NCBI GenBank assembly: GCA_015978205.1
Contig: JADWMM010000004.1
Span: 1 to 46,539, forward strand
Origin: Alkaliphilus sp. NP8
Lineage (GTDB): Bacteria > Bacillota > Clostridia > Peptostreptococcales > Natronincolaceae
DNA length: 46,539 nucleotides
Reading direction: 5' to 3'
The position numbers and the translations under genes are program-made. Under the pieces are notes generated by a model that was not told where the DNA came from, did not search any database, and saw nothing but the letters and a program-made list of their open reading frames with translations. Positions 27,115 through 36,400 of this stretch are shown in pieces; positions within the stretch are counted from its first letter, which is position 1; the number at the start of each line of letters is the position of its first letter.

Positions 27115-28371
27115 TTATAAACTCAACTTAATACGATTATGTCTTTCTAACTGCTCTGGCTCTAATGCTATATTGCTACCTTCAACAAGACTAGCTACAC
27201 CTTGTAAATCCGATTTTTTTTCTTCTGAACAAACAGGGCAACTACATTTTTCTTCGTATTTATCTGGCTGTGTATATGTGGTTATAACTCCTTCGTAGTT
27301 TCTAAGTATAACTTTATTATGAGACCTAGAAACAACATAATTTGGCATTACTGGTATCTTTCCTCCTCCACCTGGTGCATCTACTACAAAAGTAGGTACT
27401 GCATATCCGGATGTATGTCCTCTTAATCCTTCTATTATTTCTATTCCCTTAGATACTGGAGTTCTAAAGTGTTCAATACCTGTAGATAAATCGCACTGAT
27501 ATATATAATAAGGTCTCACTCTAGACTTTACTAATTGATGAACTAAATCTCTCATTACATGTACACAGTCATTTATTCCTTTTAAGAGTACAGATTGGTT
27601 CCCTAAAGGTATCCCTGAATCAGCAAGTAAAGTTAAGGCTTCTTTAGTTTCCTTTGTTAACTCTTTTGGGTGATTAAAATGTGTATTTAACCAAATAGGA
27701 TGATACTTCTTTAGCATATTTACAAGATTAGATGTAATTCTTTGTGGCATAACTACAGGCGTTCTCGTTCCTAGCCTTATAACTTCTACGTGTTCTATTT
27801 CTCTTAATTTTCTAATAATATATTCAAGTCTTTCGTCTGAAACTAGTAAACAGTCTCCACCAGATAAAAGAACGTCTCTTACTTGGGGCGTTTTAGCTAT
27901 ATATTCAATAGCTGCATCTATTCTATCCATAGATGTGGCTGTATCTTTTTGCCCTGCAAATCTTCTTCTAGTACAGTGCCTACAGTACATAGAACACATA
28001 TCAGTAATTAAAATCAAAACTCTATCTGGGTATCTATGAGTCAATCCAGGTACTGGAGAGTCAGCATCTTCACTAAGAGGATCTTCCATATCTGCATTAC
28101 TTTTATGCAATTCTTTTCTAGTAGGTACTGCTTGTTTTCTAATAGGACAATTAGGATTATCTTTATCCATTAAAGAAGCATAGTATGGAGTTATACCCAT
28201 TCTTAAAGTTCCAAGACAGTCTTCTACTCTATTTTCTTCCTCTTCCGTTAAATTAATTATTTTCTTTAAATCCTCTACCGTTGTAATTCTATTTTTAACC
28301 TGCCATTGCCAATCGTTCCATTCTTCTTCCTTAACATCTTTCCATAAATTTATTTTTTTATAATCTGACAT
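27115..28371 (-). CDS. kamA: Lysine 2,3-aminomutase
   Basis: This radical-SAM, PLP-dependent enzyme interconverts L-lysine and L-beta-lysine, the first step of lysine fermentation and the source of the osmolyte N-acetyl-beta-lysine. The 418 residues match KamA length. The iron-sulfur motif CSMYCRHC with following TRRR lies near the middle. The LLSGGDCLL SAM-binding region follows. The PLP lysine lies in YVVSRSHNKVILRNYEG. Zinc-type cysteines CSCPVC are at the C-terminus. The frame extends to 28539, but ATG 28371 has AAAGGGGAG upstream and starts at the usual SDYKKINLW. The fermentation partners (kamDE, kdd, kce, kal) are not in the window. Confidence 0.95.
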   Translation of the reverse strand: MSDYKKINLWKDVKEEEWNDWQWQVKNRITTVEDLKKIINLTEEEENRVEDCLGTLRMGITPYYASLMDKDNPNCPIRKQAVPTRKELHKSNADMEDPLSEDADSPVPGLTHRYPDRVLILITDMCSMYCRHCTRRRFAGQKDTATSMDRIDAAIEYIAKTPQVRDVLLSGGDCLLVSDERLEYIIRKLREIEHVEVIRLGTRTPVVMPQRITSNLVNMLKKYHPIWLNTHFNHPKELTKETKEALTLLADSGIPLGNQSVLLKGINDCVHVMRDLVHQLVKSRVRPYYIYQCDLSTGIEHFRTPVSKGIEIIEGLRGHTSGYAVPTFVVDAPGGGGKIPVMPNYVVSRSHNKVILRNYEGVITTYTQPDKYEEKCSCPVCSEEKKSDLQGVASLVEGSNIALEPEQLERHNRIKLSL

Positions 28372-28942
28372 TAAATCTCCCCTTTGTTTTTTAAATTTAA
28401 GTGTTTTAAACTTTCCGTAAATAGAACTATGTTTAGATGTTGCTAATGTACGATGACACGGGAATAAAAAGGTGGGTGATTGATTTTTTCCAAATTTGAA
28501 TAAAAATGGATAATAGAAAAAACACAAAAATACCTTCATTTTTGAAGCTCATAAGTATATATTTCTATTTTTATGATAAGTAGCTTTGTTACTTTTATTG
28601 AATAGATGATTGAATATAAAAGATAAGTATGATTTGAAATTAAAATAATGATTATGAAAAGTATAGAACGCCGTATTATATAGGCTTTACATAGATATGA
28701 TTTTTTAGATAATTATTTAAGTGAAAATTAAAATACCGTTTCTGCATTCTATAATTTGTATTACTAGATAAGTGTTTAATATTATGAACTCCCGTTTCAT
28801 CTAGTTTACATTATATACAGTATACTATACTTAATTAAAAAGAACAAGTGTTTTAAAATATGATGAATTTTATTTTCAATATTATCATAATAGACATATA
28901 AAAAGAATAAATTAAAATAAACAAAATTGCATTTTAATTTTC
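28372..28942. other. Long AT-rich spacer between kamA and the cstA remnant
   Basis: About 570 bp with divergent flanks. It holds the kamA leader. 28445-28493 is locally more GC-rich (GTACGATGACACGGGAATA...). No riboswitch class, tRNA or gene was recognised. A TATACAGTATACTATA dyad lies at about 28814-28829. Confidence 0.5.
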
Positions 28943-29558
28943 AAGGAGTGAACTTATAGAATGGGGGATTGATGATGCAATAAAAACTCCATCCCATACA
29001 AAAAGTGACGGTGTAGATTATGTACCGGCCAAACCAGCCGTATTATTAGGACACCATTTTTCTTCTATTGCTGGAGCAGGCCCTATTACCGGACCTATTG
29101 CAGCTGCTATATTTGGTTGGGTACCTGTAGTACTTTGGGTAATTGTTGGTAGTATATTCTTTGGTGGAGTACATGACTTTGGAGCTTTATTCGCTTCCAT
29201 AAGACATGATGGTAAATCTATTGGAGAAGTAATAGAAATTAATATGGGTAAAACAGGGAAAAAATTATTTTCTATTTTTGGTTCAGCTAACCAATTGTTA
29301 GCAGCATTAGCTTTACTAGCAGTAGCTGTGTGGCTTAAAAAATCTGGTAAAAATCATAAAATGTTTACCCTTCCTATGACATTTATGTTTATAGTAACCT
29401 TACTAGCATTAATATTCTTAATTAAAAATAATCTTGCAGTAGGTAATATGCTATTAGTAGTATTACTATTTATTTTGGCTATTGTATTAGCTTATCAAGG
29501 TTATAAGATTTTAAATAGCACAAATACAGATGATGATAATAAACTTAAGGTAAAATAA
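28943..29558 (+). pseudogene. cstA remnant with N-terminal and internal deletions
   Basis: From 28959 the frame reads EWGIDDAIKTPSHTKSDGVD, then the CstA-specific GHHFSSIAGAGPITGPI and GGVHDFGALFASIRHDGKSI, up to GKTGKKLF. It then jumps to the C-terminal FGSANQLLAALALLAVAVWL and continues to the natural stop. The first transmembrane helix with the start codon, and a large internal region (by family length, a few hundred residues), are missing. AAGGAG (28943-28948) remains but no suitable start follows it. A short product from ATG 29244 is possible. CstA proteins import pyruvate or peptides. Confidence 0.85.
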
Positions 29559-29570
29559 ATTAATATTGAA

Positions 29571-29606
29571 TTAAAATAAGATGGTCAAGAGACCATCTTA
29601 TTTTAA
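29571..29606. terminator. Bidirectional terminator between cstA remnant and FMN reductase gene
   Basis: A perfect 16-bp stem (29571-29586 with 29591-29606) and an AAGA loop, with A and T tails on either side, serves converging genes. Confidence 0.9.
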
Positions 29607-29631
29607 TTATTCAAAGATTATTTTTATTAGT

Positions 29632-30174
29632 TTACTTCATCTTTTCTATCCATTCTACAAAGTTACTTACTGTTTTATCTAAAACTTCAATTGTTGGTTC
29701 ATCTATTAAATTTTCATTTTCATCTAATTTGTCTTCTATATTTCCTATGAAAACTTCATTTCTAGGTAAAGTTAAAGCTGCTACCCCTCCAGAATTTAAT
29801 ATTTGTCTTAAGTGCATTTGAGCTTTTACTGTACCTAACATTCCTGTAGCAGCACCTACAATCATTGTAGGTTTGTTCACCATGGCTCTTTCAACTCTGG
29901 AAAACCAATCTAATGTATTTTTCAATACTCCTGGAATAGAATGATTATATTCCGGTGTTACAATTATTACTCCATCACTTTCCTTTACTTTATTCTTAAC
30001 TTCTTTTACTACATTTGGTGGATCTAGTTCAATATCTTCATTATACATAGGAATATTTTCTAAGGATAAAATTTCAATTTCAAATTTATCCTTATATCTT
30101 TTCTTAATAAAATTTGCAAGTTTTTTATTGTTTGATTTTTCACTAATACTCCCTAAAATTGCTACTATTTTCAT
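29632..30174 (-). CDS. NADPH-dependent FMN reductase family protein
   Basis: This flavodoxin-fold reductase has 180 residues. The phosphate-binding loop ILGSISEKSNNKKLA is at the N-terminus, and IIVTPEYNHSIPGVLKNTLDW is the hallmark of the NAD(P)H:FMN/azo/quinone reductase family. The frame is open to 30189, but ATG 30174 follows a GGGGGGAATAAAG ribosome site. The physiological acceptor is unknown. It is monocistronic, with a shared terminator. Confidence 0.88.
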   Translation of the reverse strand: MKIVAILGSISEKSNNKKLANFIKKRYKDKFEIEILSLENIPMYNEDIELDPPNVVKEVKNKVKESDGVIIVTPEYNHSIPGVLKNTLDWFSRVERAMVNKPTMIVGAATGMLGTVKAQMHLRQILNSGGVAALTLPRNEVFIGNIEDKLDENENLIDEPTIEVLDKTVSNFVEWIEKMK

Positions 30175-30294
30175 CTTTATTCCCCCCAAAATATCTAATA
30201 TTATTAATATTTAATTATTACCCCTCAACTTGTTTAATAATCTTTATAATATAATTTACTCCCTAGAATATTAGATGTTATATTTTAATATTTA

Positions 30295-31050
30295 TCATAT
30301 ATCTATTTTTATTTTTTGCTTATATTCAAAGGGGTTAATACCTACTTGCTTCTTAAACACTCTACTAAAATAATGTTGACTACTATAACCTACTAGTTGT
30401 GCTACTTCATGAATTTTTATACCTATACTTTCTTCTTCTAGCATCTTCTTAGCATTTTCAATTCTTATTTCTGTTAAATATTCTATGAAAGTTTTTCCAA
30501 TTTCTTGTTTCATCAGTTTACCTAAATAAGAAGAGCTAATATCAAATTTATTAGCTACTTCATTTAAAGACAAATCTTCTTTCATATAATGGTTATCTAT
30601 ATACTTCTTAATTAGAACTACTATGGGACTATATTGTTGAGTATTAACATCTATTTCATCTGTTAGTTTAATTCTATCTTCCAATTGATCTATTCCCTTA
30701 ATTATAATTCTTTTTAATTCTTCACCATTCACAGGTTTTAATAAATAATCGAAAACTTGTAACTTAATGGCTTTTTGTGCATATTTAAATTCATCATAAC
30801 CAGTAATAATAATAACAATAGAATTTGGTAAAAATTTATATACATTTTCAATAAAATCTAACCCATTTAAAAAAGGCATATTAATATCAACTAAAAGGAT
30901 ATTAGGATTATGTTCTTTGGCTAAATCTAATGCCATTTCTCCTTCTTCTGCCTCCCCAACTACTTCAAGGCTTAATTCAAAAGAATACAGCATATTTTTC
31001 AGCCCTTTTCTAATTTTAGGCTCATCGTCTGCAATTAAAACCTTCCACAT
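30295..31050 (-). CDS. YesN-type response regulator (receiver plus AraC HTH)
   Basis: The 251 residues start with a receiver domain (LIADDEPKIRKG, phospho-Asp in ILLVDINMPFLNG, ITGYDEFKYA). An AraC/XylS double helix-turn-helix follows at about 145-250 (SLNEVANKFDISSSYLGKLM and EVAQLVGYSSQHYFSRVFKK). AAGGTGGT precedes the ATG. It is encoded directly after its probable kinase and next to a secreted flavoprotein gene, its likely target. Confidence 0.92.
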   Translation of the reverse strand: MWKVLIADDEPKIRKGLKNMLYSFELSLEVVGEAEEGEMALDLAKEHNPNILLVDINMPFLNGLDFIENVYKFLPNSIVIIITGYDEFKYAQKAIKLQVFDYLLKPVNGEELKRIIIKGIDQLEDRIKLTDEIDVNTQQYSPIVVLIKKYIDNHYMKEDLSLNEVANKFDISSSYLGKLMKQEIGKTFIEYLTEIRIENAKKMLEEESIGIKIHEVAQLVGYSSQHYFSRVFKKQVGINPFEYKQKIKIDI

Positions 31051-31114
31051 AAGTTCACCACCTTAATCTAAATTAAATAAATATAATAACTAAAATTTAC
31101 AAGCTTTGTATAGT

Positions 31115-32836
31115 CTAGAATGTCAACGGATGTCTAAGTATAACTTCTGTTCCTTTTCCATATTCACTTTGAATTTCAATACCATATTTATTTCCAAACA
31201 TAAGCTTAATCCTTTCATTTACATTAAACATACCGTATCCTACACCTTCACTTTTACTTCTTCCTTCTAACACATCTCTAATTTCCAATAGCTTTTCTTT
31301 TTCTATTCCTATACCATTATCCACTACCTTTATCTTGGCTTCTTTTCCTTCTATTTTTCCTTGTATTAATATTTTCCCCGTTCCTTTCTTTCCTTTAATA
31401 CCATGATATATAGCGTTTTCTACTAATGGTTGTATAATCAATTTTAATATTTTATATTCTTTTAATTCATTATCAAAAATCATTTCATATTCTAGTTTAT
31501 CCTCATAACGAACCTTTTGAACAAACAAATAACTTTCAACATGTTTTATTTCTTCTCTATATGAAATAACTTCCTCACCTCTACTTATAGAGATTCTGAA
31601 TATATTTGTAATAGCATCTACCATACGTACAATATCATGAGCATTATGTTCTAATGCCATCCAGTGGATTGTATCTAAAGTATTATATAGAAAATGAGGT
31701 TGAATCTGTGTCTGAAGCGCTCTAAGTTCTGCCTCTCTCTTATTTTTTTGTTCTATATAAACAGTGTTAATTAAATTTTTAATTTGAATTATCATTTTGT
31801 TAAAACTTTGTCCTAATTGTCCGATTTCATCTTCACCATAATCAGAATAAACTATATCTAAATTTCCTCCTTCAACATCTTTCATTAATCTCTGTAGCTT
31901 TTTAACTGGCTTAACTATAGATGAAGATAAAAATAAAGAAATTAATATTAAACTAGTAATAATAAAAAAGCCAAAAACTAAAATCATTTGAAGAAGCTTG
32001 TCAGTATCTTTAGTCATGTTCTTTTCAAAAAAGTTAATGCCTAAAGTCCATCCTTCTGCATAAGGTATTGGGGAATATAAAACCATAATATTATTTCCTT
32101 CAGAGTCCTGTATTCTATCTACCCCCTCTATACCTTCCACCATTTTGCCTCCTATATGCTTTCCTCCTGAATAACCATAAACTTCACTTTCAAATATATT
32201 GAAAGATCTATCCTGCTTACCTTCTTCCATAGTAAATACTTGTCCTTGTCTATCGCATATCCAGCCTAATCCATTATACATTTCAACTTCAGAAGCTATA
32301 ATAGATAACTTGGATATATATATTGCGCCGTTAATATAACCTACTGTTTTTCCGCTTTCATCTTTAATAGCATGAATAATAACGACTATAGGTTCTTCAT
32401 TAGAACGAGAAATAATCGGATCACTAATTGCATAATCTAAATTTTCACTTTTTATTTTTTTAAAATAAGGTCTGCTTTCCACATTAATATAGGTATCATT
32501 AGTTACCCAAGCATATCCATCAAGACTAATAATTGCAAAAGACTCAAATTCTTCACTATGACTTTTATCTATTTTTCTCATATATGGCTTAATTTTATCC
32601 ATATCCATAGATATTAAAGTTTCATTTTCTGTAAAAACTTTTAGTTCTGCAATTCTTTGGTTAATCCAAGCTCCAACTTCTCCAGATTTTGAACTAATAA
32701 TCTGGTGACTTAAGTTTATTGTAAGTGGTATATTAGTATTTTTAATTTGATTTCTAACTAATACTATTAAAATAAGAGTCATTATTATAGCAACTGTAGA
32801 AAAATATAAAAGTATTTTTGCTCTTAATGTTTTCAT
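31115..32836 (-). CDS. YesM-type sensor histidine kinase with extracellular sensor domain
   Basis: The 573 residues have TM1 (about 8-26), a large extracellular dCache-like domain (about 30-280), TM2 (about 285-308) and a HAMP domain. The His_kinase domain contains TQIQPHFLYNTLDTIHWMA and ends in an ATPase domain (LIIQPLVENAIYHGIKG, VDNGIGI, GYGMFNVNERI). The extracellular domain would sense a small molecule. AGGTGG lies before the ATG. The response regulator follows by 64 bp. Confidence 0.92.
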   Translation of the reverse strand: MKTLRAKILLYFSTVAIIMTLILIVLVRNQIKNTNIPLTINLSHQIISSKSGEVGAWINQRIAELKVFTENETLISMDMDKIKPYMRKIDKSHSEEFESFAIISLDGYAWVTNDTYINVESRPYFKKIKSENLDYAISDPIISRSNEEPIVVIIHAIKDESGKTVGYINGAIYISKLSIIASEVEMYNGLGWICDRQGQVFTMEEGKQDRSFNIFESEVYGYSGGKHIGGKMVEGIEGVDRIQDSEGNNIMVLYSPIPYAEGWTLGINFFEKNMTKDTDKLLQMILVFGFFIITSLILISLFLSSSIVKPVKKLQRLMKDVEGGNLDIVYSDYGEDEIGQLGQSFNKMIIQIKNLINTVYIEQKNKREAELRALQTQIQPHFLYNTLDTIHWMALEHNAHDIVRMVDAITNIFRISISRGEEVISYREEIKHVESYLFVQKVRYEDKLEYEMIFDNELKEYKILKLIIQPLVENAIYHGIKGKKGTGKILIQGKIEGKEAKIKVVDNGIGIEKEKLLEIRDVLEGRSKSEGVGYGMFNVNERIKLMFGNKYGIEIQSEYGKGTEVILRHPLTF

Positions 32837-32929
32837 ATGGCCACCTATAACCTTTCTATTCTTATCTTAGCTTAATTAATTATATATTTTTAGTATAACT
32901 CTTTATTTATTCTTATAAAAGGTATATAA

Positions 32930-32967
32930 AAAACCCCCTTAAAATTTAATAACTTATAGGGGGTTTT
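32930..32967 (-). terminator. Terminator of the flavoprotein gene
   Basis: A 10-bp stem, AAAACCCCCT/AGGGGGTTTT, with an 18-nt loop and flanking T run lies between the flavoprotein stop and the kinase start. Confidence 0.85.
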
Positions 32968-33010
32968 ATTATTTATTCTATTAGGGGGGCTTTCAAATTA
33001 TTTGTTTTAC

Positions 33011-34513
33011 TTATTTAAGCACATTTTCTGCTGCTATTCTACCAAACACAACTATATCTGTAATCGCATTTCCACCTAATCTATTTGCACCATGGATACC
33101 TCCAGCTACTTCTCCAGCAGCAAATAAACCTGGAATAGGATTTCCTTCATTATTTATAACTCTAGCTTGTGTATCGATTTTAAGACCACCCATAGTGTGA
33201 TGTACAGAAGGAGCTACCTTTTGAATATAGTAAGGAGCTTTTGTTAATCCTACGATTTCACCTCTACGATTAAAGTCTTCATCTTTTCCGTTAACAGCAT
33301 ATTCATTATACTTTCCTATAGTTTCTTTTAATTCTTCTACATTAATATCAAAATACTCTGCTGCTTCCTCTAATTTATCAGCTTTAATAAGAGTACCTTG
33401 TTTTACTAACTGTTCAAATTCTTGCATATAGTTATCCATATGACTTTTTTCTTTAATAGTTGTATCCCATACTAAATAACCAACTGCATCAGTTTGATCT
33501 AAAATAGCTTTAGAAATAACATCACGTCTGTCTAATTCTTCAACAAATCTATTACCTTCTTTATTAACTAATACAGCTCCGTCAAATCTAGTATCTGCAA
33601 CATAAGATAAAACTCCTGTTTCTGGACTACAAGCTGGATAAGTTTGAATACTTTCCATTCCTACTAAAGCAGCACCTAATTCTTCTGCCATAATAATCCC
33701 ATCACCTGTAGTTCCTGGTTGGTCTGTACTCATGTATCTTTCATCATATTCAGCATTATATTGCTTTCTCATTTCTACATTTGAACCAAATCCACCTGTA
33801 GCTAATATAACACCTTTGTTAGCTTTAAACACAATTTCATTTCCATCTTCATCTACTGCTACTACTTTGTTAACTTTGCCATTATCATCTGCAAGTATTT
33901 CTTCAGCTTTTACTCTAGTTTTTATAGGTATATTTAGTTCTTCTGCTTTATCAACAAGTTTACCTATAAGCTCGTTACCAGAACCTCCCTTAGGATAAGC
34001 TGCTCTTGGTACAGAGTGTCCACCGAATTGCATCAAATAATCTTCCTTAAATGAAACATTAACTTCATCTCTTAACCATTCCATAGCATTACGAGCATTA
34101 TTTGCTAAAACAGTTACTAGATCTTCATCAGCTTTGTAGTCTCCACCTTTTAGTGTGTCTTCTTTATATTGGTCTATACTATCTTCTATTCCTAATTTTT
34201 CTTGAATCCATGTATCTGGGGCATTTAACTCTCCTCCAGATATTAATGTGTTTCCACCTAAAAATGACATTTTTTCTAGAACAACTACATTAGCTCCTGC
34301 ACCTTTTAATTCTATTGCTGCAGAAAGCCCTGCACCACCGCCACCAATTACAACTACATCATAAATTTCTTCTTGAGCTTGTTGTTTATCTTTGTCTGGT
34401 GTGTCCGTTGAATCTACAGATGTGTTCTCACTATTATTAGTACCGCATCCAAATAATGATAAAGATAAAACAATAGCTAATAAAATAATATTAAATCTTT
34501 TAAAATTTTTCAT
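33011..34513 (-). CDS. Secreted lipoprotein flavin reductase (fumarate/urocanate reductase type)
   Basis: The 500 residues begin with a lipoprotein signal peptide (lipobox LSLFGC, lipidated Cys23), then a Ser/Asp/Thr-rich spacer. The FAD_binding_2 domain starts with VVIGGGGAGLSAAIEL. It contains SFLGGNTLISGGELNAP, HSVPRAAYPKGGSG, the catalytic-type HHTMGGLKID, and GLFAAGEVAGGIHGANRLGG. There is no haem or FMN-binding domain. It would be an FAD enzyme on the outer face of the membrane that reduces an external double bond; the electron partner is not in the window. GAGGAGGT precedes the ATG. Regulation by the adjacent YesM/YesN pair is inferred. Confidence 0.85.
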   Translation of the reverse strand: MKNFKRFNIILLAIVLSLSLFGCGTNNSENTSVDSTDTPDKDKQQAQEEIYDVVVIGGGGAGLSAAIELKGAGANVVVLEKMSFLGGNTLISGGELNAPDTWIQEKLGIEDSIDQYKEDTLKGGDYKADEDLVTVLANNARNAMEWLRDEVNVSFKEDYLMQFGGHSVPRAAYPKGGSGNELIGKLVDKAEELNIPIKTRVKAEEILADDNGKVNKVVAVDEDGNEIVFKANKGVILATGGFGSNVEMRKQYNAEYDERYMSTDQPGTTGDGIIMAEELGAALVGMESIQTYPACSPETGVLSYVADTRFDGAVLVNKEGNRFVEELDRRDVISKAILDQTDAVGYLVWDTTIKEKSHMDNYMQEFEQLVKQGTLIKADKLEEAAEYFDINVEELKETIGKYNEYAVNGKDEDFNRRGEIVGLTKAPYYIQKVAPSVHHTMGGLKIDTQARVINNEGNPIPGLFAAGEVAGGIHGANRLGGNAITDIVVFGRIAAENVLK

Positions 34514-34564
34514 GAAGTTACCTCCTCTTATAGTATGTTATTTTTTTATCAATTACAATTACTA

Positions 34565-34593
34565 ATTATAAGGCAACTTCTCTATATTGTATT
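34565..34593 (-). promoter_or_regulatory. Promoter of the flavoprotein gene, weak -35
   Basis: The minus strand has a perfect -10 TATAAT (34565-34570) and, 17 bp upstream, AATACA (34588-34593), a poor -35. This is typical of activator-dependent promoters. The predicted start is near 34558, leaving a ~45-nt leader. Confidence 0.55.
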
Positions 34594-34604
34594 TGTAATA
34601 TATC

Positions 34605-34627
34605 GTAGTTTTTTGTAGTTTTTTGTA
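34605..34627 (-). promoter_or_regulatory. Tandem 10-bp repeat, candidate YesN operator
   Basis: GTAGTTTTTT occurs twice in tandem, followed by GTA (minus strand TACAAAAAACTAC with 10-bp period). It is at about -47 to -69 of the predicted flavoprotein promoter, where a class II AraC-family activator would sit. Confidence 0.4.
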
Positions 34628-34633
34628 CAAAAA

Positions 34634-35773
34634 TTATTTTTTTCTTGGTGGTCTTGGTCCTTGGTATTGATAATACTGACATTCAAGCCTTCCGTTATAA
34701 AGTTTTCTTCTTCTATCTGCTTTTTTACCATATAACTGTTCAAAACCTTTATGAGATGTTATTACATATTTAGACCATGTATCCATTTTTTCAAAAACCT
34801 TACCCATGGTTGTATATATTTCTTCTACTTCTTCTCTCTCTCCTAAACGTTCACCATAAGGTGGATTAGTTACTATACAACCGTAATCGAATCTAGATCT
34901 TAAGTCTGCCACTCCTAGTTTTTGAAAATGAACATCTTCATCTACAAAGGCTTCACCTGCATGGTACCTAGCTAAGCTTAACACTTCTCCATCTACATCG
35001 GATCCATATATTCTTAAAGGACGATCATATTTAGCTAAATCATGAGTTTCCTTTCTAGCTTCTCTCCACAAATCTTTTGATACTATGTCCCAATTCTCTG
35101 ATTCAAAATTTCTATTCATACCTGGCGCTAAATTCTTTCCAATTAAAGCCGCCTCTATTGGAATAGTTCCCGAACCACAGAACGGATCTATTAATACTCT
35201 ATCATGGTTCCAATAACTTAACATAATAAGAGCCGCAGCTAAGGTTTCCTTTAATGGAGCTTTATTCGATAATTTTCTATATCCTCTTTTATGTAGTCCT
35301 GCTCCTGTAGTATCTATAGTTAAAGTAGCTACATCCTTTAATAAAGCTACCTCAATAGAATATTTAGCTCCATTTTCTTCAAACCACTGTGTTTTATATT
35401 TTTCTTTCATTTTTTCAACTATTGCCTTTTTAACTATTGACTGACAGTCTGGAACACTAGAAAGCTTTGAATTAATAGACTTACCATTAACCGGAAATTC
35501 AGCATTTTCTGGTATTATATCTCCCCAAGGTAAAGCTTTTGTTTTTTCAAATAATTCATCAAAAGTTAGAGTTTTAAACTCTCCTACTTTTAATAAAACT
35601 CTATCTGCAGATCTAAGCCAAAGATTCGCTCTACAAATAGCAGATTCATCACCAGTAAAAGTTACTTTTCCATTTTCTACAGTTACGTCTTCATATCCTA
35701 AATTTTTAACTTCCCTAGCTACTACTGCTTCTAGCCCAAATGTAGCTGTAGCAATTAATTCTATTTTACTCAT
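34634..35773 (-). CDS. THUMP-domain class I RNA methyltransferase, RlmL/YpsC type
   Basis: The 379 residues hold an N-terminal ferredoxin-like/THUMP RNA-binding part (about 1-160, LIATATFGLEAVVAREVKNL). A Rossmann methyltransferase follows with the SAM site DPFCGSGTIPIEAALIG and the N2-guanine-type catalytic motif TNPPYGERLG. The C-terminus is basic, ending in PRPPRKK. It probably makes m2G in 23S rRNA or tRNA. The frame opens at 35797, but ATG 35773 has AGGAGAGA 6 nt upstream. It lacks the C-terminal RlmK half found in E. coli RlmL. Confidence 0.92.
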   Translation of the reverse strand: MSKIELIATATFGLEAVVAREVKNLGYEDVTVENGKVTFTGDESAICRANLWLRSADRVLLKVGEFKTLTFDELFEKTKALPWGDIIPENAEFPVNGKSINSKLSSVPDCQSIVKKAIVEKMKEKYKTQWFEENGAKYSIEVALLKDVATLTIDTTGAGLHKRGYRKLSNKAPLKETLAAALIMLSYWNHDRVLIDPFCGSGTIPIEAALIGKNLAPGMNRNFESENWDIVSKDLWREARKETHDLAKYDRPLRIYGSDVDGEVLSLARYHAGEAFVDEDVHFQKLGVADLRSRFDYGCIVTNPPYGERLGEREEVEEIYTTMGKVFEKMDTWSKYVITSHKGFEQLYGKKADRRRKLYNGRLECQYYQYQGPRPPRKK

Positions 35774-35828
35774 TATATCTCTCCTGTCTTTTTGCATATG
35801 TATCTACATATATATCTTGTAATTTAAA

Positions 35829-36167
35829 TTACTTTTTCTTGTTTTTATTTTTGTTTATTTTACTTTTTTTACTTTCCATACTTTTAACTTCTTTTTCTAA
35901 CCACCACCACATTATTCTACCCCAAATGGCTCCAAATATAGAAAAGGTTATTAAAGTATAGATAGTATCTACAGCAAATAAATTTCCAAATACTTTTTCT
36001 AAATCTGTTTTATACATAGTAAGTCCCATTATTATTCTAACTAAAATTGTAACACTTACTCCCCAGCTAAAAACACCATATTTTATAATGTAATTAAGTT
36101 TTCCTTTTTCATACAGCTTTTTAAACTTAACATCTTCTTGTTGTTCTTTATTTTTCTTTTTAGCCAT
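35829..36167 (-). CDS. Small membrane protein of unknown function
   Basis: The 112 residues have a charged N-terminus, two transmembrane helices (about 31-52, YGVFSWGVSVTILVRIIMGL, and 68-88, YTLITFSIFGAIWGRIMWW) and a Lys/Ser-rich C-terminal tail. AAAGGAGAAGG precedes the ATG. It lies 55 bp upstream of the THUMP methyltransferase start in the same direction. No family was recognised beyond a general two-helix membrane protein. Confidence 0.75.
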   Translation of the reverse strand: MAKKKNKEQQEDVKFKKLYEKGKLNYIIKYGVFSWGVSVTILVRIIMGLTMYKTDLEKVFGNLFAVDTIYTLITFSIFGAIWGRIMWWWLEKEVKSMESKKSKINKNKNKKK

Positions 36168-36400
36168 AAATACCTTCTCCTTTTAGCATTATATACTGAA
36201 TCTTAATAACAATAACTTACTATTTCTATTTTCAAAAAATAACTCCTTCTTATTTTTACATATAATACTTATTTATAAAAGAGTTAAATAGTATACTTTA
36301 GAATTTTTTTATACTTTAATAAATTAAAAACATATTTGTATACTTATGAATATACTGATTAATAATGAAAATTTAATAAAAATGAAAGGAGTGTGAATTT

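Noticed and set aside
28372-28539. N-terminal extension of KamA (56 extra residues)
   Set aside because: The extension has no similarity to the family, and a strong ribosome site lies before the ATG at 28371, which gives the normal 418-residue length.
34605-34627. CRISPR-like or satellite repeat
   Set aside because: Only two and a third copies of a 10-bp unit with no spacers. The position relative to a promoter suggests an operator. No CRISPR array is present anywhere in the window.
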